Positions 42,557 to 51,695 of a DNA stretch of 59,077 nucleotides are shown here, piece after piece. A model generated the notes under the pieces. That model was given only the letters and a program-made list of their open reading frames with translations, was not told the origin of the DNA and ran no database searches. Each line of letters begins with the position of its first letter. The first letter of the stretch is position 1. A program made the translations under genes and the position numbers. Origin of the DNA: Solidesulfovibrio sp. (GTDB taxonomy: Bacteria > Desulfobacterota > Desulfovibrionia > Desulfovibrionales > Desulfovibrionaceae). The stretch lies in assembly GCF_029978005.1 (NCBI RefSeq), contig NZ_JARKOZ010000021.1, positions 1 to 59,077 of the forward strand, read 5' to 3'.

Positions 42557-44779
42557 ATGCCGCCATCCCGAGGCCCCCACGCCGCCGGCCGCGCCGCATC
42601 CCCGCAACGGCCCCACGCCGACCGGTACTTCACGGCCCTGTGTCTGGCCGTCGCGGCCGTCCTCGTCCTTTGGGGCTATCTGCAAGCCGGGCCGGCCACG
42701 AGCGACGACCTCTATTACGAACAGCACGTCATCGGCGGCCGCCTGCCCGCGCTGCTCGACGAACTGGCCACGGGCTCGGGCCGTTTCCACCACTACGTCC
42801 ACGTGGGGCTGACCTCGCTGCCCTACTTCCTGGACGCTCCCGCCGCCCGCAAGGCCCTGTCCCTGCCGGTGTTCCTGGCCGCCCTGGCCGGCTTCTGCCT
42901 CGCGGCCGGACGCATGGCCGGCGCACCCGGCCTCGGGGCCCTGGCCACGCTCCTCGCCCTGGTCCTGTACCAGGACAACTGGCACCACAACATCCTCACG
43001 GCCTATCCGCTGGTCTTCGACTCCGGGCTCCTCTGCCTGACGCTGGCCGCCTGGTGCCTGTGGCGCTTCGGCCGGGGCGGCCCCAAGGGCTTTCTGGCCG
43101 CGGCCGTCATCATCTCCTTCGCCGCCTGCTGCCATTTCGAGGCTTTTCTCGCCTACGCGCCCCTGTGCCTCGCCGCGCTTTGGCTCGCCGGGCGGGGCAC
43201 GCCCCGCGCCCGGCCAAGCCTTCTCGCCGCCTCCTGCCTGGGCTTCGCCGCCTTCGTCGCCGTCAGCCTGGCCTACCGGGCCCTGCACCCGACCCAGTAC
43301 GCGGGCAACGCCCTGGCCCTGTCCGACCCGGTCGCCATCGTGCGCACCGTCTGGGCCTACAGCCGGTCCGCCCTGCCCCTGGGGGCCTTTCCCCTGGCCC
43401 GCGACGACGTCAACCGCTTCCCGACGGTCGCCGCCGCCCTGGTCCTGGATCTGCCCGCCTACCTGCGGCAACTGGCGGCGCACTGGCCGCGCCTGGCCCC
43501 GTCCTGGATCGCCCTGGCCCTGCTCGCCGGCGGCCTGACCTACCGCCTGCTGCGCGGCGGAAGATCGCCGGCCCCGCGCTTGCGCCTTTTCCCGGCGCTC
43601 ATGGTCGCCTACGCCTTCGTGTGCCCCAACCTCCTCATCGCCCTGTCGGCCAAGTATCAGGAACCGGCCCGAAGCGGGCTCGCCTGGTACGTGACCTCGA
43701 GCTTTTCCGGCTACGCCGCGGCCGTGGGACTGGCCGGCCTGGCCCTGCTGGCCTGCGGCCGGCTGGCCGGCCGGCCGGTCCTGCGGGCGATGCTGGCCGG
43801 CGGGCTGGCCGTGGCCGTGGCCGGCGCGACCCTGGTGACGGCCTCGGTCAACGCCTCGGTACGGGAAAGCAAGGTTGCGGCGGCCGGGCGTTGGCGCGCC
43901 GCCATGCTGGCCGTGCGAAGTCCGGCCTTCGACGCCGTGCCGGACGGGGCGCTGCTCGTCGCGCCCGACCTTTTCGCGGCGGTGCGCGAGGAAAAACCCC
44001 GGGAAGGCTACTGGGAGGCCTGGTTTCTCCACCGCACGGGCAAGCGGCTGGACGTGGCCGCCACCGCCCCAGCCCCCCTGCCGGCGGACCGGCCGGTCTT
44101 CGCCCTGCGCCGCCTGCCCGCCCCGGACGGCCGGGTCACGGCCGTGCTCCTGGCCCGGGCGGCGCGCCTGGGGCCGCCGCAGGCCGATCCCTACGCCCCG
44201 CGCCCGGACGCGCCCACCCTCCTGGCCGACCGGGCGGACCTCGTGCTCGACGCCGGCAACCGATACTACGACGCGCTCTACACGGACGGCGGCCGATTGC
44301 GTCTGACCCCGGCCAACACCGTGGGCCGCCGGGGACTGGCCGAAACGGCCCTTGAATCGAGGAGCGGCGGCATCGCCACGGATTGCGTGGCCCTGGTCCC
44401 GGCCGGGAGCGTGGCCCCAAGCGAGCCGTCCCGGGCGCTCCTGCGCTTCGGCCCGGGCTTTTCCGCACCCGAGCGGGCCATCACCGGCGACATCGTCTGG
44501 GCCGGCGAGGCCGGCGAGCTGCGCCTGCGCCAGGCGGGCGACGCGCCCTTGCCCGTCCGCCTGGCCTTCTCGCTCATCGCCCTTTCCCCGGTGCGCCTGG
44601 CCGTGTCCGGGCCGGGCCTTTCCCGGGAGATCGCCTCGGACGGGCCGGACACGCCGGTCGTCCTGGAACTGGCCCTGCCGCCCGGCGAATCCCGCCTGAC
44701 GTTTCGGGCCCTGCCGCCCCAGGCCGATTCGCCGAAGCGTTTCGGCCTGCTCGGCGCGAGCCTTTCCTCCCTGCCCTGA
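42557..44779 (+). CDS. Large multi-pass membrane protein, GT-C-like
   Basis: A 740-residue protein. The first 420 residues contain about ten hydrophobic helices; the outer loop after helix one carries 'GPATSDDLYYEQHVIGG', with the acidic pair expected in GT-C enzymes, and 'GSGRFHHYVH' follows. The last 280 residues look soluble and beta-rich. The start overlaps no gene but has no ribosome site; it follows the dehydrogenase by 35 bases. Its arrangement resembles the protein at 46228, and both may belong to one envelope-glycan family. Substrate unknown. Confidence 0.65.
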   Translation: MPPSRGPHAAGRAASPQRPHADRYFTALCLAVAAVLVLWGYLQAGPATSDDLYYEQHVIGGRLPALLDELATGSGRFHHYVHVGLTSLPYFLDAPAARKALSLPVFLAALAGFCLAAGRMAGAPGLGALATLLALVLYQDNWHHNILTAYPLVFDSGLLCLTLAAWCLWRFGRGGPKGFLAAAVIISFAACCHFEAFLAYAPLCLAALWLAGRGTPRARPSLLAASCLGFAAFVAVSLAYRALHPTQYAGNALALSDPVAIVRTVWAYSRSALPLGAFPLARDDVNRFPTVAAALVLDLPAYLRQLAAHWPRLAPSWIALALLAGGLTYRLLRGGRSPAPRLRLFPALMVAYAFVCPNLLIALSAKYQEPARSGLAWYVTSSFSGYAAAVGLAGLALLACGRLAGRPVLRAMLAGGLAVAVAGATLVTASVNASVRESKVAAAGRWRAAMLAVRSPAFDAVPDGALLVAPDLFAAVREEKPREGYWEAWFLHRTGKRLDVAATAPAPLPADRPVFALRRLPAPDGRVTAVLLARAARLGPPQADPYAPRPDAPTLLADRADLVLDAGNRYYDALYTDGGRLRLTPANTVGRRGLAETALESRSGGIATDCVALVPAGSVAPSEPSRALLRFGPGFSAPERAITGDIVWAGEAGELRLRQAGDAPLPVRLAFSLIALSPVRLAVSGPGLSREIASDGPDTPVVLELALPPGESRLTFRALPPQADSPKRFGLLGASLSSLP

Positions 44780-44897
44780 CGCCGCGGGTTCCACGCATCC
44801 GGGAACGGCTTCCCCGCATTCCACGATCCGTCGAACGTGGGCTAAGGCGGATTTCACTTCCCCAGTATTTTCATATTGTTGTCGTTACCGTTCCATT

Positions 44898-44913
44898 TGG
44901 CACGGCCCCTGCT
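44898..44913 (+). promoter_or_regulatory. Sigma-54 promoter of the Flp pilin gene
   Basis: TGGCACGGCCCCTGCT has a perfect -24 TGGCAC and a -12 CTGCT, with GG and GC ten bases apart. Predicted start near 44925, 55 bases before the pilin ATG. Confidence 0.7.
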
Positions 44914-44979
44914 TTTCTTTGAATCAAGATCGGCAACGGAAGCAACGACCACCAACATATTTCGAAGGGGAGAAAGACC

Positions 44980-45153
44980 ATGCTGCGCACCATCACCAAT
45001 TTCGTTCGTGACGAGGAAGGGGCCACCGCCGTCGAATACGGGCTCATGGCCGCGCTCATCGCCGCCGTCATCGTCGGCGTCGTCACCACCCTGGGAAAGA
45101 CCTTGAGCGACGTGTTCGACAACATCACCACCCAGATTGGCGGCGGGAGCTGA
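44980..45153 (+). CDS. Flp/Fap-type pilin
   Basis: A 57-residue prepilin: a short leader (MLRTITNFVRDEEG), then 'ATAVEYGLMAALIAAVIVGV' and a hydrophilic end. The leader ends in glycine before the conserved A-T-A-V-E-Y start of the mature pilin, as in class IVb Flp pilins cut by TadV. GAAGGGGAG precedes the ATG. No prepilin peptidase, secretin, CpaF-type ATPase or other tad gene is nearby, so the machinery must be elsewhere. Confidence 0.9.
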   Translation: MLRTITNFVRDEEGATAVEYGLMAALIAAVIVGVVTTLGKTLSDVFDNITTQIGGGS

Positions 45154-45195
45154 ACCACGCGCCTGTCTCGACCGAGCCATCGCGCAACATGCCTG

Positions 45196-45221
45196 GGCCG
45201 CCGCCGGAAACGGAGGCGGCC
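45196..45221 (+). terminator. Likely terminator of the pilin gene
   Basis: GGCCGCC and GGCGGCC pair, followed by TTCGCATTTT. It lies 43 bases after the pilin stop. Confidence 0.5.
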
Positions 45222-45292
45222 TTCGCATTTTCCGGGCCCGCCGCGTTGCCCCGCTCCGCCGCTTTTGGCATGGTAGAGGCAAGGAGTTTCCC

Positions 45293-45679
45293 ATGCAGCC
45301 AGCCACCCACCTCGGCATCGACCCGAGCCTTTGCGGCCGGCCCGTCTCCCTGTCGCCGAGGCGGGCCCTCGTGCGCCTGCCCCTGATCCCGGCCATGGCC
45401 GTGGACGCGCGCGGGCTCGTGCACGGCGGCTTCCTCTTCGGCCTGGCCGATTACGCGGCCATGCTGGCGGTCAACGATCCTCTGGTGGTCCTCGGCGCGG
45501 CCGAGGTTCGTTTCCTGGCCCCGGCGACCGTGGGCGAGACCATCGAGGCCGAGGCCGTGGCCGAAACCGATGCCGGCCGCAAACGCCGCGTGAACGTTAC
45601 CGTCCGCCGGGAGGCAACGACCATCTTTACCGGCGCTTTCACCTGCTTCGTCCTGGACAAGCACGTCCTCGACCAATGA
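45293..45679 (+). CDS. Hotdog-fold thioesterase (PaaI-like)
   Basis: A 128-residue protein with the hotdog pattern: 'AVDARGLVHGGFLFGLADYAAMLAVN' holds the long helix and the H-G-G loop, and 'LGAAEVRFLAPATVGETIEAEA' the following strands. Family members hydrolyse acyl-CoA or aryl-CoA thioesters. AAGGAG lies seven bases before the ATG. A small zinc-ribbon gene follows 37 bases later. Confidence 0.8.
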   Translation: MQPATHLGIDPSLCGRPVSLSPRRALVRLPLIPAMAVDARGLVHGGFLFGLADYAAMLAVNDPLVVLGAAEVRFLAPATVGETIEAEAVAETDAGRKRRVNVTVRREATTIFTGAFTCFVLDKHVLDQ

Positions 45680-45716
45680 CCCGACGCCGGCCCGACGCGG
45701 CCCAAGGGGGGAATCC

Positions 45717-45923
45717 ATGGCATTCGCGCTCAAGCAGCCCGCGCCCCTGGCGGCGCAACCGGAATTCGACTGCATCTTCTGCAACGTGGAAGCGCTGCGT
45801 TCCTCGGAAGCCGCGAGGTCTGGCGAGGCCGTGACGCTGGAAGTCTTTTGCCGGCGCTGCGGCGCAAGGAAAACCGTCACCGTCAAGCCGTCCGCCGACG
45901 GAACGTGCTGGGAAACGGCCTAG
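45717..45923 (+). CDS. Small zinc-ribbon-like protein
   Basis: A 68-residue protein with two CxxC knuckles, 'FDCIFCNVEAL' and 'VFCRRCGARKTV', spaced as in a zinc ribbon. AAGGGGGGAA precedes the ATG. I recognise no named family. Likely co-transcribed with the thioesterase. Confidence 0.65.
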   Translation: MAFALKQPAPLAAQPEFDCIFCNVEALRSSEAARSGEAVTLEVFCRRCGARKTVTVKPSADGTCWETA

Positions 45924-46227
45924 TCCGCCCGCCGTCCAGCATTTTCCTCTCTGCAGCCCAGCCCCACGCACCGACAGAGAGCGAGGGGACAAGAGTCGCG
46001 CTTCACGAACCCCTCCCGGACAGATGGACATTTCTGCTAAAAAAACGCATCATACTTGCATTGATGCCTGCAAGAGGCGACTCCCCTGATCGCGACCTGC
46101 GGCGCTCGCGACCGCAAGCAGGCCACCGCACGCGCAGGCGACGCTACAGACGTTTTTCCCGATCCGCGGACAGAGATATGACCATGTCTTCCCCTTTCTC
46201 GTTCATGCGGCAACCATACCGCGTTTC
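45924..46227. other. Intergenic stretch before the GT-C gene
   Basis: About 300 bases without a gene that I can support. An A-rich run (CTAAAAAAACG near 46038) and a TTGCAT element may belong to a promoter. No terminator hairpin with a T-run was seen. Confidence 0.3.
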
Positions 46228-48204
46228 ATGTTTCAACCCGCTCCATCCATGACGCAGCCGACCTGCAGCGACGTGGCCGACTCGCCGGGCTCGCCTCTCG
46301 GCCGCGACGTCGCCGCCGCTTCCGCAACCAGCCTGCGCCTTGCCCTCACCTGCATCGTCGGCATCGCCGCCTGCCTGCGGCTGTACGATCTGGGCGTGCC
46401 CTCCATGTGGTGGGACGAGGCGCTCGTGCCCATGACGGCCCGGCTGCCTTTCGACACCATCGTGGAGAGGTCCCTGACCCTCGACATCCACCCGCCGCTT
46501 TTCTATCTGGTCATCAAGGGCGTCCTGGCCGTTTCCCGGGCAGACTGGGCGCTTCGCCTGATCCCGGCTTTGGCCGGCATCGCCGGCGTCGCCCTGCTGT
46601 ACAAGGTCGGCAAGGACTGCATCTCGCGAAGCGCCGGGCTTTTCGCGGCCGTGCTGCTGACCGTCAACCCCCTGCACCTGCTGCTCTCGCGCCAGGTGCG
46701 GCCCTACACCCTGGTCTTCGACCTGGCCCTGCTGTCGCTTTGGGCCTTCGTCGCCCTGACCCGGGGCGCGGGCTGGTGGGCCATGCTCGGGCTTTGCCTG
46801 GCCAACCTGGCGCTTTCCCTGCTCCATTTCACGGCGCTTCTCGTCATCGGCGCGGAAGGGGCCATGCTGCTCGTCCTGGCCTGCCTGCGGCGGCGCGGCC
46901 GGGACGTGGGCAATCTGGCGCTGTTCACCCTGGGCGCGGCGGCCGCCGTCGGCGCGACCTGCCCGTTTTTGAGCGGCGCGTTAGGGGCCAATCTCAACAC
47001 GTCAGGCGGCGTCCAGTCCCTGGCCGCCATGGCCGCCATCTCCTCGGCCCGGCTCGGGGAAACCTTCTGGTATCTGCCCAACATGGCCTCGCGCGTGACC
47101 GTCACGCTGCTCACCCTGGTCGGCGCGGCCAGGCTGTACCGCACCGACCGGAAGACCTGCCTGGTCCTGGCCGGTTTCGCGCTGCTGCCCATCGGCGCGG
47201 TGATCGCGACGCGGTTCACCACCTATTTCAATCCCTGGCATCTGACGGTGCTGCTGCCGGCCTCCCTGATCCTGGCCGCCAACGGCCTGGCCCTGTTCCT
47301 GCCCTTGGTGACGCGACAACCGCTGGTCGCGGCCGTGCTGTGCCTGGCCCTGGCCCTGCCCTACCCCGTCTTCCTGCACCAGCGCTTCTACGCCGTGGGC
47401 AGCCATAGCGGCCCCTACAAGTCCCTGGCCGGCCTGCTGGCCCGTATCGTGGAGCCCGGCGACTGCGTGGTCTTCTCCGACCAGGGCCTGGCCAACGCCG
47501 TGCTCTGGTACGCCGAGGGTCTGGGGAACGCCGCCGAACGCCTCCGCCGGCCGAGCCTCACGCCGGACGCCGCCAAGGCCTCGCTCCATTTCGTGGCCGG
47601 CGACGGCTACGGCCACATGGCCAAGGACGAAGGCGAATTCCTGCGCCAGATGGGCGAACCCTCTGCCATCGCCGAGGTCATCGGCACGCGGACCTACTCT
47701 TTCGAGTTCAAGCGCCAACCCGTGCAGCCTCTGGGGCCGCTGCCGGCCAGACGCCTGGTCAGGCTGGATCCGGCGTCGCTGTACGCCGAGGCCTACGCCC
47801 TGGAGAACGTGGCGAGCCTGCCCCTGTGGGGCGGCGGGCTCACGGCCACGGCCAACGACCTGCCCGGGCGGGCGGAGTTCGTCTTTGCCAACACGGAGGC
47901 GGTCCCCCAGCGCATCGGCATCTTTCTGGGATTCGCCGACACCGCCCAGGGCAACCGCCTGGGCGTGTCCTACGCCTTCGACGAGGGGCCGTGGCAGGAG
48001 GCGTTCCTTCTGGACAAGCCCCTCGGCGAGGGAGACGCCTGCTTCTTCATCGATCGCCGCGAACCCTACGCCCGGCTGCGCCTGCGCTTCACGCTCCATT
48101 GCGGCTCGCGCACGCCCATGTACCCGGGCGGCAACCTGGAGAGCCTGCGGCTTAAGGACTTCACGCTCCACGTCGATCCCCTGGACGCGGCTGCGAACCC
48201 ATAA
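46228..48204 (+). CDS. GT39-type membrane glycosyltransferase
   Basis: A 658-residue protein with about ten helices in the first 410 residues. The first outer loop has 'VPSMWWDEALVPM' with the acidic pair, then 'SLTLDIHPPLFYLVIKGV', a signature of GT39/ArnT-like mannosyl- or aminoarabinosyl-transferases. The last 240 residues are soluble. An in-frame ATG seven codons later (46249) is an equally good start; neither has a clear ribosome site. It probably transfers a polyprenyl-linked sugar to an envelope acceptor. Confidence 0.78.
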   Translation: MFQPAPSMTQPTCSDVADSPGSPLGRDVAAASATSLRLALTCIVGIAACLRLYDLGVPSMWWDEALVPMTARLPFDTIVERSLTLDIHPPLFYLVIKGVLAVSRADWALRLIPALAGIAGVALLYKVGKDCISRSAGLFAAVLLTVNPLHLLLSRQVRPYTLVFDLALLSLWAFVALTRGAGWWAMLGLCLANLALSLLHFTALLVIGAEGAMLLVLACLRRRGRDVGNLALFTLGAAAAVGATCPFLSGALGANLNTSGGVQSLAAMAAISSARLGETFWYLPNMASRVTVTLLTLVGAARLYRTDRKTCLVLAGFALLPIGAVIATRFTTYFNPWHLTVLLPASLILAANGLALFLPLVTRQPLVAAVLCLALALPYPVFLHQRFYAVGSHSGPYKSLAGLLARIVEPGDCVVFSDQGLANAVLWYAEGLGNAAERLRRPSLTPDAAKASLHFVAGDGYGHMAKDEGEFLRQMGEPSAIAEVIGTRTYSFEFKRQPVQPLGPLPARRLVRLDPASLYAEAYALENVASLPLWGGGLTATANDLPGRAEFVFANTEAVPQRIGIFLGFADTAQGNRLGVSYAFDEGPWQEAFLLDKPLGEGDACFFIDRREPYARLRLRFTLHCGSRTPMYPGGNLESLRLKDFTLHVDPLDAAANP

Positions 48205-48259
48205 ATCCCTGGCGGCGGACGCCGGAGGCGGCCCCCGCGGCCTGCCGTTTCGCGCCGCT

Positions 48260-49117
48260 TCAGCGCAGCATGCCCCATTTGCGCACGGTATGCCGTTCGA
48301 TGGTGCGAAACAGCAGCGCGTCGACCAGCAGCCCGATCAGGATGACCGTGCTCAACCCGGCGAATACGCTGGCTGTTTCCAGGCGGTTCTTGTTCTCGAA
48401 GATGTACCAGCCCAGGCCGCCGGAACGCGAACTGACGCCGAACACCAGTTCGGCGGCGATCAAGGTGCGCCAGGCGAAGGCCCAGCCGACCTTGAGCCCG
48501 GTCAGGATGGCCGGGAAGGCGGCGGGAATCAGGATATGGACGATGTAGGGCAGGCCCTTGAGCCCGGCGTTGCGCCCGGCCATGCGCAGGATGTCGCTCA
48601 CCCCGGAAAATCCGGCATGGGCGTTGAGCGCCAGCGGCCAGAGCACCGCATGGACCATGACGAAGAGGATCGACGGCGTGCCCAGCCCGAACCAGAGCAG
48701 GGCCAGGGGCAGGAGCGCGATGGCCGGCAGCGGATTGAGCATGGCGGTGAGCGTCGACAGCAGATCGTCGCCCAGGCGGGCGGTCATGGCCAGCCCGGCC
48801 ATGAGGGCGGCGAGGCCGACGGCGATGCCGTATCCCAGGCACAGCACGCGAAGCGAGTTCCCGGTCTTGGCGATCAGGACGCCCGAAACGGCGTCCGCCC
48901 ACAGGGCCTGGACCGTTTCGACGAAGCTCGGAAACATCAAGGGATTGTCGGCCCAGGCGGCATAGCCCTGCCAGAGGCCGGCCAGCGCCAGCAGGATCAA
49001 CGCGCGCCGCAACGCGCCGTTGGCGGCCAATCGAACGGCGAGAGGCAGGGGGCGCTGCACGACCTTCCATTCTTCCGGCTGCGGCGCCGCGGCGATTCCG
49101 TCCACATCGTAGCCCAT
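48260..49117 (-). CDS. ABC transporter permease, taurine/sulfonate/nitrate (SsuC/TauC) type
   Basis: A 285-residue inner-membrane permease with six helices. The ATPase-contact (EAA) loop is seen as 'ILRMAGRNAGLKGLPYIVHILIPAAFPAILTGLKVG'. Its ATG overlaps the last base of the ATPase stop. It forms a three-gene operon with the ATPase and binding protein. Members import taurine, alkanesulfonates, nitrate or thiamine precursors; the exact cargo is undetermined. Confidence 0.9.
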   Translation of the reverse strand: MGYDVDGIAAAPQPEEWKVVQRPLPLAVRLAANGALRRALILLALAGLWQGYAAWADNPLMFPSFVETVQALWADAVSGVLIAKTGNSLRVLCLGYGIAVGLAALMAGLAMTARLGDDLLSTLTAMLNPLPAIALLPLALLWFGLGTPSILFVMVHAVLWPLALNAHAGFSGVSDILRMAGRNAGLKGLPYIVHILIPAAFPAILTGLKVGWAFAWRTLIAAELVFGVSSRSGGLGWYIFENKNRLETASVFAGLSTVILIGLLVDALLFRTIERHTVRKWGMLR

Positions 49118-49950
49118 CAGATGCCCGCTCCTTCCTGCATGAGGCTTTCGCCGAACAGGATTTCCTCGATCGCGTCATGCAAGGCCCGGAATTCCTCGGA
49201 AGACGCCTCGCCGCCCCGGTCGCGCCCGGTTTCCCAAAGCGCCCGGACGCGGCCGGGATGGGGGGAAAGCACGAGGATGCGGCTGCCGAGCAGAATGGCC
49301 TCCTCGATGGAATGGGTGACGAAGACGATGGTGCAGCGCACCTGACGCCAGATCGCGAGCAGTTCGTCCTGCATCTTCCGTCTGGTGAGGGCGTCCAGGG
49401 AGGCGAAGGGTTCGTCCATCAGGAGGATGTCCGGCTCCATGGCCATGGCACGGGCGATGGCGACCCGCTGCTTCATTCCCCCGGACAGCTGGTGCGGGTA
49501 GGAGGCGGCGAACTTCCCCAGGTTGACCAGGTCGATGTAGCGCTTCGCCCGCTCGTGGGCCTCGCGCCGGCCGAACTTGCGGCTGGAGAGCATGGGGAAG
49601 GCGACGTTGTCGCGCACGGTCTTCCAGGGAAGCAGCTGGTCGAACTCCTGAAAGACCATCATGCGGTCCGGTCCCGGCCGGTCGACCGGCCGGCCATGCA
49701 GGAAAATGCCGCCCTCCACCGGCTTGACGAAGCCGGCGATGGCCTTGAGGAGGGTCGACTTGCCGCAGCCCGAGGGCCCCAGGAGAATGAAGCGGTCGGC
49801 GGCGAAGACGTCGAATCCCACGCGATAGGTCGCGGTCACCAGATGCCGGTGCGTCCTGTACTGCAGCGTGGCCCCCTCGACGTGGAGCAACGGCGGCTTA
49901 CGGCCCGCATCCACGGTCCCGAAGGGCGTTCCCGTCGGCATGGCTTCCAT
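49117..49950 (-). CDS. ABC transporter ATP-binding protein, SsuB/TauB type
   Basis: A 277-residue ATPase with Walker A GPSGCGKST, Q-loop 'MVFQEFDQLLPWKT', signature LSGGMKQRVAIARAMA, Walker B 'DILLMDEPFASLD' and switch histidine 'FVTHSIEEA'. It starts one base after the binding-protein stop and overlaps the permease start by one base. It energises the importer encoded by its neighbours. Confidence 0.93.
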   Translation of the reverse strand: MEAMPTGTPFGTVDAGRKPPLLHVEGATLQYRTHRHLVTATYRVGFDVFAADRFILLGPSGCGKSTLLKAIAGFVKPVEGGIFLHGRPVDRPGPDRMMVFQEFDQLLPWKTVRDNVAFPMLSSRKFGRREAHERAKRYIDLVNLGKFAASYPHQLSGGMKQRVAIARAMAMEPDILLMDEPFASLDALTRRKMQDELLAIWRQVRCTIVFVTHSIEEAILLGSRILVLSPHPGRVRALWETGRDRGGEASSEEFRALHDAIEEILFGESLMQEGAGI

Positions 49951-49951
49951 C

Positions 49952-50995
49952 TCAGCTCCCGGGCTCCCCGTGGATCTCGGGGAAGAAAGCGTCCTTCCAG
50001 CTCTGGGCGGATGTCTTGACGGCGTTGGTCTTCTTCATGAAGTCGACATACTTCATGATGTTTATCGGAGTGGTGGTGAATTTCGCCTCCGGGCTGGTGA
50101 TGAGCTTGCGCACGAAGGCGGGATCCAGCTTGAGATCGTCCTCGGCCAGGTAGATGTCCGCCGCCGCGTCCGGGCGCTCGTTGATCAGGGCGACGGCCTG
50201 GCGCAGGGCGGCGAGGAAGGCGGCGTACACCTTGGGGTTGGCGTCATGGAACGCCTGGGTCGTCCAGACGAGATTGAACGTCGTGGGCCCGTCCAGGACG
50301 TCGTAGGAGTTGACCAGGAGGCGCATGCCCGGCTGGGCCAGTTCCTGCTCCTGGTACGGGGGAGCTCCGAAATGCCCGGTGATCTCGGACTTGCCGGAAA
50401 CCAGCGCCGCGTAGGCATCGGGATGGCGCAAGGTGACCGTCCATTGGTCGAGGGCGTCGTGCTTGCCCTCTCCGAAAGTCTGCTCCGCCGCCATCTGGAG
50501 GGTGACGGCCTGGATCGATACCTTGATGGCCGGCAGGGCGATCTTGTCCTTGTCCGAAAGATCGCGCAGGGACGCGACCTTCGGGTTGTTGGTGACCAGG
50601 TAGATGGGCAGGGCGTCAAGGGCGGCCACGCCCTTGACGTTCAGGTTGCCGCGCGTCTTGGCCCACAGCGTGACGAAAGCCGCGACGCCGCCCGAGACGA
50701 AATCGAGGCTGCCGGAGAGCAGCGCCTCGTTGGCCGCGGCGCCGCCGGCCAGATTGACCCAGCCGACCTTCAGATCGTCGATGCCCAGGCGCGCCGCCTC
50801 TTTTTCGAGGAGCCGCTCGTGCTTCATCACATGGAACGGCAGATAGCCGATGCCGAACTGCTGGGCGATCCTGACTTCCGAGACCTCGGCCCGCGAAGGG
50901 GGGACCGCCAGGATCGTCAGCAGGAAGACGATGCCGATCGTGGCGAGCAAGAAGCGGGGGACGATTGGCAGGGAGGGGAATCCTTGGCTGCGCAT
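49952..50995 (-). CDS. ABC transporter substrate-binding protein, SsuA/NMT1 type
   Basis: A 347-residue periplasmic protein. A long signal peptide (MRSQGFPSLPIVPRFLLATI and a hydrophobic core to 'SRAEVSE') precedes the mature domain 'VRIAQQFGIGYLPFHVMKHERLLEKEAARLG', typical of the SsuA/TauA/ThiY superfamily; 'AALVSGKSEITGHFGAPPYQ' lines the ligand cleft. GAGG lies six bases before the chosen ATG; a start four codons upstream has no site. A weak promoter (TTGCGC, 17 bases, TACCAT at 51054-51026) precedes it. The gap from 50996 to the terminator at 51385 holds no credible gene. Confidence 0.9.
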   Translation of the reverse strand: MRSQGFPSLPIVPRFLLATIGIVFLLTILAVPPSRAEVSEVRIAQQFGIGYLPFHVMKHERLLEKEAARLGIDDLKVGWVNLAGGAAANEALLSGSLDFVSGGVAAFVTLWAKTRGNLNVKGVAALDALPIYLVTNNPKVASLRDLSDKDKIALPAIKVSIQAVTLQMAAEQTFGEGKHDALDQWTVTLRHPDAYAALVSGKSEITGHFGAPPYQEQELAQPGMRLLVNSYDVLDGPTTFNLVWTTQAFHDANPKVYAAFLAALRQAVALINERPDAAADIYLAEDDLKLDPAFVRKLITSPEAKFTTTPINIMKYVDFMKKTNAVKTSAQSWKDAFFPEIHGEPGS

Positions 50996-51384
50996 TTTTA
51001 ACCTCACTAACTCGACCTTTTAAGTATGGTATCAAACGTCATATGGATGCGCAAGTCGCGCCGGGGCTGTGCTTAAAAAATAAAAATAGTATTATATTGG
51101 ATGGATAGCACGCCATCGCTCCGACTGGCCGACCAAGGAACGAAAAAAGCGAAAAGAAATATCCCGCCGACTCTCCGCCAGCGGGATCCTTTCTCCATGT
51201 CTCTTTGGAACGATTTCAGGAGATGCGGCTGCACGTTCCGCGCAGGAACCGGCCTGGCCGCCGGCGCGGCGCACATGACCTGCCGGACCTGGCCGCCGTC
51301 ACGAGGATCGAGAATCGCGCCGCCTATGGCCGTCTCGAGGAGGATTTCCCAAAGGGGAAGAGAAATCGGGAGGGACAAAAAGAA

Positions 51385-51420
51385 AGCGGGTCAGCTAAGA
51401 TTTTTCTTAGCTGACCCGCT
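51385..51420 (-). terminator. Rho-independent terminator of tRNA-Leu
   Basis: A 16-bp perfect stem around a four-base loop; on the minus strand it is followed by TTCTTTTTG. It starts 10 bases after the tRNA-Leu 3' end. Confidence 0.92.
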
Positions 51421-51430
51421 GAAATCTTTC

Positions 51431-51517
51431 TGGTGCCGAAGGGGAGACTCGAACTCCCACCCCCTTGCGAGGACTAGACCCTGAACCTAGCGTGTCTACC
51501 AATTCCACCACTTCGGC
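51431..51517 (-). tRNA. tRNA-Leu (anticodon CAG)
   Basis: A class II tRNA of 87 bases: acceptor GCCGAAG with CTTCGGC, D-arm GGTGGAATTGGTAGACAC, anticodon loop TTCAGGG, a long variable arm, T-arm GGGAGTTCGAGTCTCCC and encoded CCA. Confidence 0.96.
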
Positions 51518-51695
51518 AGCGCAGAAAAAGGCTTATAAGCGAGGGCCCGGACCTTGGCAAGGAAAAATTGTCGCGACGACGATTTTTCCCGAAATCGCCC
51601 CCGGACTCCCCGGTTGAAGCCGCTTCGCATTTGCGCTAGCAAGGATGTCGCGGCGGGCTCCGACCGATTCCCCGCGCACGCCGCGCCAAACTTCC

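Noticed and set aside
51073-51378. A 101-codon minus-strand frame between the binding-protein gene and tRNA-Leu
   Set aside because: No ribosome site, no known similarity, and it runs across an A+T-rich tail and downstream of the tRNA terminator.
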